Positions 17,973 through 25,918 of a DNA stretch of 40,963 nucleotides are shown one piece after another. Source of the stretch: Aquidulcibacter sp. (GTDB lineage: Bacteria > Pseudomonadota > Alphaproteobacteria > Caulobacterales > Aquidulcibacteraceae). Location of the stretch: contig NZ_JADCBK010000094.1 in NCBI RefSeq assembly GCF_020253525.1, positions 1 through 40,963 of the forward strand. The letters are read 5' to 3'. The notes beneath the pieces were generated by a model. The model saw only the letters and a list, made by a program, of their open reading frames with translations, did not search any database and was not told the origin of the DNA. How positions within the stretch are numbered: position 1 is the first letter of the stretch; every line of letters starts with the position of its first letter. Made by a program: the position numbers and the translations under genes.

Positions 17973-19436
17973 TTGCCAACCGATATCGAAATTGCTCAAG
18001 CCGCAACTCCTGTCCCCTTGGCCCAGGTCGCAGCCAAAATTGGCATTCCAGCAGACGCTCTAATCCCCTTTGGCCGCACGAAGGCTAAACTCGACACGGC
18101 ACGACTGGCGGGGGCCAAGCGCGACCATAAAGCAGCGCTCGTTCTGGTCACAGCCATGAGCCCAACGCCTGCTGGCGAAGGCAAGACCACCACGACAATC
18201 GGTCTGGGCGATGGTCTGGCCCGGCTGGGCAAGTCAGTTGCGATCTGCCTACGCGAACCCTCACTCGGTCCCTGCTTTGGGCAAAAAGGCGGTGCCACGG
18301 GTGGCGGCCACGCCCAAGTCATCCCGATGGATGAGATCAATCTCCACTTCACCGGCGACTTCCACGCCATCACTGCCGCGCATAATCTGTTGGCCGCCAT
18401 GGTCGACAACCATCTCTATTGGGGCATTGCACTTGGGATTGATCCCCGCAAAGTCGTGTGGCGGCGGGTGATGGACATGAATGACCGCGCGCTTCGCTCG
18501 ATCGTCAGCTCCCTTGGCGGAAATGGACAACCGGTGGAGACGGGCTTTGACATCACAGTTGCCTCAGAAGTCATGGCTATCTTTTGCTTGGCGAAGGATT
18601 TGGCAGATCTGCAAGCCAGACTGGGGGCCATTATTGTCGCGTATCGGAAAGACCATAGTGCTGTTACCTGCGCAGACTTAAAGGCCGATGGGGCCATGAC
18701 CGCCCTTTTGAAGGAGGCGTTTGAGCCCAATCTGGTCCAGACGTTGGAGGGTAATCCAGCCCTGATCCATGGCGGGCCTTTTGCCAATATTGCCCATGGG
18801 TGCAACAGCGTGGTGGCCACCAAAACAGCCATGGGCTTGGCTGACTTTGTTGTGACCGAAGCCGGTTTTGGCGCGGACCTCGGCGCTGAGAAATTCTTCA
18901 ACATCAAATGCCGCAAAGCAGGCCTCAGCCCGAAGGCGGTTGTTGTGGTCGCCACAATCCGTTCCTTGAAAATGAATGGTGGGGTGGCAAAGTCAGACCT
19001 TAGTCGTACGGATGTGGAGGCTTTGGTTCGCGGCTGCGCCAATCTTGGCCAGCATTTGGAAAATCTCGCCCGCTTTGGCGTGCCCGCTTTGGTGGCAATC
19101 AATCATTTTGTGCAGGATTCAGCTGAAGAGATTGCCGCGGTTGAGCGCTTTGTTGAGGGCCACGGCAGCCGTGCCATCCTGTGTCGTCATTGGGCAGAGG
19201 GCGGGGCCGGCACGCAAGAGCTGGCGCAAGCCGTGGTTGAAGTGGTCGAGGCAGACCGTGCGCGCTTTCAACCGCTTTATGCCGATGATCTGCCCTTGAG
19301 CGCTAAGATCGAAGCAGTTGCCAAAGACATTTATCGGGCCGCCGAGGTGGTGATCGATAAAGCTGCCCTCACCAAACTCCGCCGCTGGCAAGAGGCAGGC
19401 TTTGGTCATCTGCCAGTCTGTATGGCCAAGACCTAA
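17973..19436 (+). CDS. fhs: Formate-tetrahydrofolate ligase, cut short by an in-frame TAA
   Basis: Forms 10-formyl-tetrahydrofolate from formate, ATP and tetrahydrofolate. The P-loop [24 protein letters not shown] and [16 protein letters not shown] segments are intact. I prefer the TTG at 17973, with GGGAAGGGG 7 bases upstream and the usual [10 protein letters not shown] opening; an in-frame GTG lies at 17955. The frame stops at TAA 19434-19436, giving about 487 residues against the family's usual ~557. The TAA replaces the Gln expected in AKTQYSFS (CAA to TAA is one change), and the reading frame continues intact behind it. The product lacks the conserved MTMPGLP C-terminus and is probably inactive unless the stop is read through or a base-call error. 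Confidence 0.9.
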   Translation: MPTDIEIAQAATPVPLAQVAAKIGIPADALIPFGRTKAKLDTARLAGAKRDHKAALVLVTAMSPTPAGEGKTTTTIGLGDGLARLGKSVAICLREPSLGPCFGQKGGATGGGHAQVIPMDEINLHFTGDFHAITAAHNLLAAMVDNHLYWGIALGIDPRKVVWRRVMDMNDRALRSIVSSLGGNGQPVETGFDITVASEVMAIFCLAKDLADLQARLGAIIVAYRKDHSAVTCADLKADGAMTALLKEAFEPNLVQTLEGNPALIHGGPFANIAHGCNSVVATKTAMGLADFVVTEAGFGADLGAEKFFNIKCRKAGLSPKAVVVVATIRSLKMNGGVAKSDLSRTDVEALVRGCANLGQHLENLARFGVPALVAINHFVQDSAEEIAAVERFVEGHGSRAILCRHWAEGGAGTQELAQAVVEVVEADRARFQPLYADDLPLSAKIEAVAKDIYRAAEVVIDKAALTKLRRWQEAGFGHLPVCMAKT

Positions 19437-19637
19437 TATAGCTTCTCAACCGATCCAACCATCTTGGGCGCGGCGCAAGGCCATGTCGTAACCGTCCGCG
19501 ACGTGCGTCTAAGCGCCGGGGCAGGCTTTGTTGTCGCATTGTGCGGCGACATCATGACGATGCCCGGCCTGCCCAGAATCCCAGCCGCTGAAGCCATTGG
19601 GGTGGATGCAGACCGTCACATCACCGGCCTATTTTGA
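19437..19637 (+). pseudogene. fhs: In-frame 3' remainder of fhs beyond the TAA
   Basis: This is the missing end of formate-tetrahydrofolate ligase in the same frame. It reads [14 protein letters not shown], then [15 protein letters not shown], then [16 protein letters not shown] and a final HITGLF before a TGA at 19635-19637. Every family landmark is preserved and there are no other stops or frameshifts. The TGA overlaps the stop codon of the convergent amylase gene by 9 bases. Intact coding sequence argues that the stop is recent, tolerated or artefactual. Confidence 0.9.
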
Positions 19638-22268
19638 CGGCGCAGCCCCGATCGTAAACGGCCCAATTGCGTCCATGATTTTGGGGTCATTGGCGGATTT
19701 GGCCCCGCCGAAGATAAAGGCCCCAGCCTTGGGCTCTAGCGCGCGATAGGCGGCATCATAATCCCAGGTCGTCAGATAGAGCTTAGCTCCACTCAAATCG
19801 GCTTGCTCACCAAAGCTGGAGCTTGGGAAAATCAAAGTAATCCGCTTGGCGTCTTTATCCACCGAAATGCTGGGAGCCGGACCCGTCTTGGTGCCTTCTT
19901 GGGTCGCACTGGCACCGACATGGCTGAACAGTGCATTGGTCCAGCCATGGGCGCGGAATCGATAGTGCCAACTCATGCCGTCTGGTAATTCCCCGCGCTG
20001 GTTTGGCATGACGCGCGCGCCGCTATCGGTCTCACCTGGCAATTGGATGAAGCCGGTTAGGCTAAGATGGTCAAAGCCATTTTGCGGGCTCCACACTTGG
20101 CTAATCGCGCCCACATCAATCTCGAGCTTGAGAGCACCGCCAGCAGTCGAAGCCCGCACGCCGCGCAAGTCCATGGTGGGCTCGGCAAAGCTCGGGTCAG
20201 TTGGATAAGCATAGGCTGCCCCCGGCGGCCCCGTATCGTCCCCCGCAGGATCGGCCACATTATTGCGCAGGTTCCAAGCCGGGCGCACGCTGAATGTGCC
20301 CGCGTTTGAGGCTTGACCCGAGTTGGTAGCATAGGCCGTCACCCGATGCGTGATGGTCTCATCGACAAAAGCGGCGGTGGAGATTTTCGCGGACCAGCGC
20401 CCTGTGGCATCGGCTTGGACAGTTTGGGCATCGCCCAAATTGCCATCGAGTACGAGCTTGATGGTTTCTGAGGGTGCAGCTTGCCCCCGCACGGTCAAAG
20501 TCGGCTCGGTAATCGGGCCAGAGGGCAAAGGGTCTAGGGCCAAGCTGTTGGGTGCGGCCTTCAGGGTAAGCGGCGGGGCTTTGGAAACCCGCCATACGGC
20601 CCCCGCATGTGGACCCAATTCGGTTGTCAGGCGCTGGTTTTGGCCGACCACCAAGAGAGGGGCCTTGCCGTCCATCGCAAAGAGCGGCTGAAGAACCGTA
20701 CCTGCGCCTTTGCCGATATCGAGATTATCGAGAAGGACCGGATGGTCGGCGGTATTCATGGCAACCACGAGGGTCTCGTTGCCATCCTGCATTAGATAGA
20801 CCAGTGCCCCAGCACCAGCAGCCTCCCCCGCCAAAACTTTCGGCGTGCCGCGCGATAAGACCCGGTTTTCGCGACGCAATTTCGTAAGGCTGGCGATATA
20901 GCGATAAAGCGGGCTTGTGGTGTCGAAATGATCGCGTCCGCCCGAGCCCCAACCTTCGGCAAACATGGCGGCGCGCTGGACGGTGAAGCCTTGCTCTGTC
21001 CCATAATAAATGACGGGAATACCCGGTAGCGTCATCATCATCAGCAGGTTTTGACGCAAGCCCGTTTCTGTTCCGCCACTCAAAAAGCGGTCGACATCGT
21101 GATTATCGAGGAAGGTCGGCATCAGATGGGGCTGTTTGTGCAACGCCATCATAGTTTCGATCCGATAGGCCAATTCTGCGGGCGGTCTGCCGCGCGCGAA
21201 GACATCTGTGGCGGTGCCATAGAGCGGGAAGTTGATCATGCCGGGCGCACGCGCTTCGCCATTTGGGCCGACCATATAGCTGTTGATGCGCCGGGCGACT
21301 TTGTCTTCAAAGCGGCGGTCCATCCCAAAGCCTTCGCCAAAGACATGGAAATTGTCCCGGCCAGTCCGTCGCGCCACTTCGGCAATTCCAGGTGCCTTTG
21401 GGTCCTTGCTGTACAGAAAATCGGTCATTAGTTCTGGCGGCACATAGAAGATCGTATCGACCCGGAACCCATCCACCCCCGCTGCCTTGATCCAATGCGC
21501 ATAGGACTCGCGCAAGGCGCGCTTCACCACAGGATTTTCGGTATTGAGGTCATCGAGGCCGCTTAGTTGAAAATTGAGCTCTTGATCGCGGATGGACAAA
21601 TTATTGATGTCCGGCGTCCAATGATAAATCCCGGCTTCACGGTCCGCCTTCCGGCGCGGGTCATTTAAGGAAAACGGATATTGCGTGGGGGCTGCCATGG
21701 GCACGGAGTTTGGATATGGCGTATAGCCCTTGGTCGGGTCTTTTGGGTCGTAATCTGGCCCATAATTGAAGAAATTACCGGTATGGTTGAGGACGATATC
21801 TTGGATCAGATACATGCCCCTGCCGTGCAGCGCGCGCGATAGGCTTTGATAATCCTGAAGCGACCCCAAATGCCGATCAATGGCTTTGAGATTGCTCGCC
21901 CAATAGCCATGATAGCCGCCATAGCCCGTCGCGGGGTCCAGCCATTGATTTTCGACCGGCGGCGTCACCCAGACGGAGGTTGCACCAAGGCCCTGAATAT
22001 AGTCGAGCCGCTTTTCAACACCTTTGAGATCACCCCCTGAAAATCGCCCGCGCTGGGTGGGGTCAAATTCACCCTTGCCTTGGTCATTATTGCTGGGGTC
22101 GCCATCCTCAAACCGATCGGTCATCACAAAATAAATGACCTGATCACGCCAATCGGGCGAGGGCACATGTAGGGGCCCTGTGGCCTGCGCCATTGCCCCA
22201 CCGCCCGCCAAAGTCGCGCACGTCAGTGCTGCCAAGCTTAAGCCTTTAAGAAGCGAACGAAAGGTCAT
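19629..22268 (-). CDS. Secreted GH13 alpha-amylase with glucodextranase-like C-terminal module
   Basis: An 879-residue exported glycoside hydrolase acting on alpha-1,4 or alpha-1,6 glucans. A signal peptide ends near residue 28 (GGGAMAQA). The catalytic barrel holds the nucleophile D271 (GFRVDTIF), the acid/base E312 (VFGEGFG), and the transition-state Asp of DNHDVD at 389-391. An Ig-like domain follows around 590-670. The last ~200 residues match the C-terminal binding module of glucodextranase-type enzymes ([19 protein letters not shown], then a jelly-roll-like region). The start overlaps the stop of the AraC gene by four bases, so the two are coupled. Exact linkage specificity is not predictable. 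Confidence 0.92.
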   Translation of the reverse strand: MTFRSLLKGLSLAALTCATLAGGGAMAQATGPLHVPSPDWRDQVIYFVMTDRFEDGDPSNNDQGKGEFDPTQRGRFSGGDLKGVEKRLDYIQGLGATSVWVTPPVENQWLDPATGYGGYHGYWASNLKAIDRHLGSLQDYQSLSRALHGRGMYLIQDIVLNHTGNFFNYGPDYDPKDPTKGYTPYPNSVPMAAPTQYPFSLNDPRRKADREAGIYHWTPDINNLSIRDQELNFQLSGLDDLNTENPVVKRALRESYAHWIKAAGVDGFRVDTIFYVPPELMTDFLYSKDPKAPGIAEVARRTGRDNFHVFGEGFGMDRRFEDKVARRINSYMVGPNGEARAPGMINFPLYGTATDVFARGRPPAELAYRIETMMALHKQPHLMPTFLDNHDVDRFLSGGTETGLRQNLLMMMTLPGIPVIYYGTEQGFTVQRAAMFAEGWGSGGRDHFDTTSPLYRYIASLTKLRRENRVLSRGTPKVLAGEAAGAGALVYLMQDGNETLVVAMNTADHPVLLDNLDIGKGAGTVLQPLFAMDGKAPLLVVGQNQRLTTELGPHAGAVWRVSKAPPLTLKAAPNSLALDPLPSGPITEPTLTVRGQAAPSETIKLVLDGNLGDAQTVQADATGRWSAKISTAAFVDETITHRVTAYATNSGQASNAGTFSVRPAWNLRNNVADPAGDDTGPPGAAYAYPTDPSFAEPTMDLRGVRASTAGGALKLEIDVGAISQVWSPQNGFDHLSLTGFIQLPGETDSGARVMPNQRGELPDGMSWHYRFRAHGWTNALFSHVGASATQEGTKTGPAPSISVDKDAKRITLIFPSSSFGEQADLSGAKLYLTTWDYDAAYRALEPKAGAFIFGGAKSANDPKIMDAIGPFTIGAAPSK

Positions 22269-23149
22269 GCAGAAGTCCTTATGGGCTGGGGTAAGCTGCG
22301 TGTCTGGCCGGCGTGTCGATAGGCACGCGGGGTTAGTCCAAAACGCTGTTTAAACTGAAAGGCAAAATGGGCGGGGCTGGAAAAGCCTGCATCTTGGGAA
22401 ATGATGCCAATGGGGTCCCGGCCTTGAACCAAGCGCCGTGCGGCCAGTTGCAAGCGGTAAATCCGAATATAGGCGGTTAGGCTCATGCCCATAATCTCGG
22501 CAAACCGCCTGGAAAAATAATTGGCTGACATGTGACAAAGCGAGGCCATTTGCTCCAAGGTCCAGTCCTTGCCCGGCTGGGCGCGCAGGGCGTCCAAGGC
22601 TGGGCGCAGGCGGTCGACAGGCAGCGCGACTTGTTGGCCCTTGCCGTGCAATGGGGCGGGCGAAACCCGGGTGGCATGGGCGGCCCACAGGATCAACTCA
22701 GCGGTTCGGGCCACGATGGCCGATTGTGCGTTAGTCTGGCTGGCTTCTAAGAGGAGGTCACAGAGCGTGTTCAGTTGCTTGCTTTGTTGCGGGCTTGGCA
22801 GGCCATAAAATGGATGGCCCAAGTCCAATTCTGGCAGAACTTGAGAAAGTGCCTGCACCGTATCGGCGTCCAGTTGCAGCAATACCCACGATTTTTCCCC
22901 GGGGCTGAAGGCATAATCATGGCTGCACATCGGCGGGACATAGACGACACTGTGTGGCTCAAGTGTGGTCTCTTCCCCGTCCAACCAAAATGAGCCCTTG
23001 CCGGACTCAAAAATCACCAATTCGGCGACGCTGTGATAATGGGGAAAGCGATCTAAACCCGGTGCGTCGGGGCCATGCTTTACCCGCTCAGCCCATACGT
23101 GCGTGCCAGCGGCTAGTTCAACGGGTTCGCAAAGGTGACGCAGCGGCAT
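22265..23149 (-). CDS. AraC family transcriptional regulator
   Basis: A 294-residue regulator with an N-terminal cupin-like sensing domain (HYHSVAELVIFESGKGSFWLDGEE; PHSVVYVPPMCSHDYAF) and two C-terminal helix-turn-helix motifs. The first HTH is at about 205-235 (WTLEQMASLCHMSANYFSRRF) and the second at 250-280 (DPIGIISQDAGFSSPAHFAFQFKQRFGLTPRAYR), the AraC signature. The metal-type His residues in HYHS suggest a small ligand, probably a sugar, given the coupling to the amylase gene. It likely controls that gene, which would make an unusual regulator-first operon. No strong ribosome site is visible before its ATG. Confidence 0.92.
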   Translation of the reverse strand: MPLRHLCEPVELAAGTHVWAERVKHGPDAPGLDRFPHYHSVAELVIFESGKGSFWLDGEETTLEPHSVVYVPPMCSHDYAFSPGEKSWVLLQLDADTVQALSQVLPELDLGHPFYGLPSPQQSKQLNTLCDLLLEASQTNAQSAIVARTAELILWAAHATRVSPAPLHGKGQQVALPVDRLRPALDALRAQPGKDWTLEQMASLCHMSANYFSRRFAEIMGMSLTAYIRIYRLQLAARRLVQGRDPIGIISQDAGFSSPAHFAFQFKQRFGLTPRAYRHAGQTRSLPQPIRTSA

Positions 23150-23220
23150 GGTGTTACCATGACTTGAATTGAGATGGGGTGCAAGATTAGCTTGGCTGAC
23201 GAGGCTGTGAACCGGGCGGC

Positions 23221-24795
23221 CTACCCACCTGAGCGCATCATGTCTCTGGCTAAATGATCGCCCACGCGCAAAGCATTGGCCACAATCGTCAGCGTTGGAT
23301 TGACGGCGGCAGAGGAGACAAACACGCTGGCATCCACCACATAGAGATTGTCCAAATCATGCGCCTTGCACCATTTGTCGACGACCGAAGTTGCAGGGTC
23401 GTCCCCCATCCGCAACGTGCCGCATTGATGGGCTGTGCCATAGAGCGGCAATTCTTGGTCAATGGTGAAATTGGCTTCGAACAAGGAAGAGCGTTCCCGC
23501 GTGAACCCTTCAAGCCCAGCTTCTAACTTCTCGACCAATCTCTTATGCGCCGTCAAATCGCCTTCGGTGTAAGACAGCTTGATCCCGCCATTTTCATTCA
23601 GTGTCACCCGATTAAAAGGCCGAGGCAGGTCTTCCGACATGACCAAAAAGCTGACCATGCGTTCGGCCAATGCGTCCATGAAACTGTCGGGCAGCAGATT
23701 GGGGCTGATGAAGTCTGCTAACTGCCCTTCAAGCGTCTGCCCGGACATATATTCCAGCATTTGGATTTGCCCCATCGGATAGGGGAATTCCTGTTGGGTA
23801 TCGCCATAGTAAAAATCATTGACGCAGAGGGTCTTTGGGAAGCTGGAATCGAAATGCCGCAATGCTACCGAAATCACCGCCGATGTGGTGTGAAACATAT
23901 AATTGCGCCCAACTTGGTCCGAGCTATTGGCTAGGCCATTGGGATGTTGCGCGTTGGCGGACTTAAGCAATAGGGCCGCAGAATTGGCCGCACCAGCGGC
24001 TAACGCGACATAATCGGCGGAGAAGGAGACCTCGCCATCTGGTCCAGAGGCCACCACTTCGGTGACTTTCTTACCACGTGCGTCCGTCTTCAACTCCAGA
24101 ACCTTATAGCCCGGTAGAAGCGTCACATTCGAAAAGGCCTCTAAAGGCTTCAGTGCGGCCGTGCGGGCATCGACCTTGGCCAAGAGACGGCATGGGAAGC
24201 CGCCACAGGTCTTGCAACGCACGCATTTGCCTTCCTGCGGATTGGCATCATTGCGGCGAATACCCAAAGGCAAGGGCGAAGGGGTCCAGCCCAAATCCTC
24301 GAAATGGGCTTTCAGCCGCAGCATGCCGGGGTCATGGGTCAGGGCGGGGAAGGGGTAAGGTGGGTCGTTGGGATCGTCCGTTGGATCAATCCCGCGTTCG
24401 CCATGCACCTCCCACAGGCGCTCTGCCTTCTCATACCAAGGCCGCATATCGTCATAGGTAACGGGCCAAGCTGGGCTGACGCCATCGACATGGTCTACCC
24501 GGTCAAAATCCAGCGGCTTAAAACGCATCAGGGCGGCACCATAGAAACTCGTATTGCCGCCCACCCAATAATGGGTGTTGGGGGTAAAGGGCTTGTCATC
24601 CTTATCGGTCCATTGCTCGTCGGTGCGATAGATTCGGTCGACAAACACCCGTTTCGGGTCCCAGTTTTCACGCCCAACGGGAAGATGCTCACCCCGTTCT
24701 AAGATCAGGATTGACTTGCCCGTGTCCGCCAAAGCTTGGGCAAAGCTCGCGCCGCCGGCACCAGAACCGATAATCACAACATCATAATGGGGCAT
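23221..24795 (-). CDS. GMC family FAD-dependent oxidoreductase
   Basis: A 524-residue flavoprotein that oxidises an alcohol or sugar group. The dinucleotide motif GSGAGG begins at residue 10, and ERGEH follows at the end of the second strand. The GMC substrate-domain segment NTHYWVGGNTSFYGAALMR is present. The C-terminal FAD and active-site region reads YGTAHQCGTLRMG and VDASVFVSSAAVNPTLTI, with the catalytic His and Asn typical of the family. A four-cysteine cluster, CVRCKTCGGFPC near 202-213, marks the bacterial subgroup that may bind an iron-sulfur or zinc centre. No signal peptide. The SDR gene ends 10 bases upstream on the same strand, so they form a pair. Confidence 0.88.
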   Translation of the reverse strand: MPHYDVVIIGSGAGGASFAQALADTGKSILILERGEHLPVGRENWDPKRVFVDRIYRTDEQWTDKDDKPFTPNTHYWVGGNTSFYGAALMRFKPLDFDRVDHVDGVSPAWPVTYDDMRPWYEKAERLWEVHGERGIDPTDDPNDPPYPFPALTHDPGMLRLKAHFEDLGWTPSPLPLGIRRNDANPQEGKCVRCKTCGGFPCRLLAKVDARTAALKPLEAFSNVTLLPGYKVLELKTDARGKKVTEVVASGPDGEVSFSADYVALAAGAANSAALLLKSANAQHPNGLANSSDQVGRNYMFHTTSAVISVALRHFDSSFPKTLCVNDFYYGDTQQEFPYPMGQIQMLEYMSGQTLEGQLADFISPNLLPDSFMDALAERMVSFLVMSEDLPRPFNRVTLNENGGIKLSYTEGDLTAHKRLVEKLEAGLEGFTRERSSLFEANFTIDQELPLYGTAHQCGTLRMGDDPATSVVDKWCKAHDLDNLYVVDASVFVSSAAVNPTLTIVANALRVGDHLARDMMRSGG

Positions 24796-24805
24796 CAGAA
24801 TCTCG

Positions 24806-25627
24806 TCAGGCTTTTGGGTCGGGTAGGGAAAACTTCTTAGCTTGCGGCCGGATCAGGGCCGCCGTCCAACTATCGGGAAGAATTTTCATAAATGCAACTG
24901 CAAGTTTATTGGGCCAGCCAGGCACGACCACTTCCTTGCCTGCCTCATTGGCGGCAATCGCAATGGCAACAACTTCTTCGGCGGTTTGTTTGTAGAGGCC
25001 GGATTTCGCGATCAATTGGTCGGTACCATTCGCCTTGGCAAACTCACTTTCGGTTTGGCCGGGGCAGATGGCGGTCAGTATCACGCCCTTATCTGCCACT
25101 TCAGCGGATAGAGATTGGGTCATTTTCACAACAAAGCTTTTGGCAGCAGGGTAAAGCGTATGGCCCGCTGCACCCGAGGAAAAAGCAACCATGCTGGCCA
25201 CATTGATGATCCGTCCATAGCCGCGCTGGACCATCGCAGGCAAAAGTGCATGGGTGAGGCTGACAACAGATGTTACCAGAACCGCGACAAAATCGGTTTG
25301 CTCTTGGCCTTTAGTGGCCAAAAAGGTCTGGGGCAGGGAATAGCCTGCATTATTGATGAGGATATCACAGGATCGACCTTGTTTGGCCAGAGCGCCGACG
25401 ATTAGGTCAGTGGCCTCGGGTTTGGATAAATCTGCCTGCACAGCAAAAGCCATAATGCCATGTTGCTGGCTCAATTCGAGCGCCAAAGCTTCTAAGCGGT
25501 CGAGACGGCGCGCCACCAGACAAAGGTCCGTATCGCGCTTGGCATAGGCGCGGGCAAAGGCCTCCCCAATCCCCGATGAAGCCCCGGTGATAACGGCAAG
25601 GCGGCGCGTAGGTGCGGGCTCGGTCAT
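24806..25627 (-). CDS. Short-chain dehydrogenase/reductase
   Basis: A 273-residue classical SDR from the ATG at 25627, which has AAAAGG 9 bases upstream; the frame reaches 25834 without family likeness. The NAD(P)-binding TGASSGIG is near residue 14, NNAGYS near 90, the catalytic Ser in INVASMVAFSSGAAG near 142, and Tyr-x3-Lys in YPAAK near 158. The C-terminus (KILPDSWTAALIRPQAKKF) suggests membrane association or a lipid-like substrate, as in related reductases. It is co-directional with the GMC gene 10 bases downstream, and both may act on one alcohol/ketone substrate, though which is unknown. Confidence 0.9.
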   Translation of the reverse strand: MTEPAPTRRLAVITGASSGIGEAFARAYAKRDTDLCLVARRLDRLEALALELSQQHGIMAFAVQADLSKPEATDLIVGALAKQGRSCDILINNAGYSLPQTFLATKGQEQTDFVAVLVTSVVSLTHALLPAMVQRGYGRIINVASMVAFSSGAAGHTLYPAAKSFVVKMTQSLSAEVADKGVILTAICPGQTESEFAKANGTDQLIAKSGLYKQTAEEVVAIAIAANEAGKEVVVPGWPNKLAVAFMKILPDSWTAALIRPQAKKFSLPDPKA

Positions 25628-25918
25628 AACAGATCGCCTTTTCTTGGTGAGTTGGCCCACCCTAATGTGAAACCATAGCACTTGCACAGGTGGCAGGGTG
25701 ATGGATGTGCGTTGCGCACCGGTGCTCATGCAGTCGGCATAATCTTGCCTGCGAATGTCCTGCGGTGTCAGCAACCGCTGAAGCCAACAGGAAATTACAC
25801 GTTCCTTGGTTGGCAAGCGGGAAAAGGGGTGCAACAGTTGACAGTGGAAGTGCTGAAATCAAACTGGACTTGCTCGACCTGCTTTCAGCCTACGGATCAT
25901 TTTGGGGGGCCAAAACGA

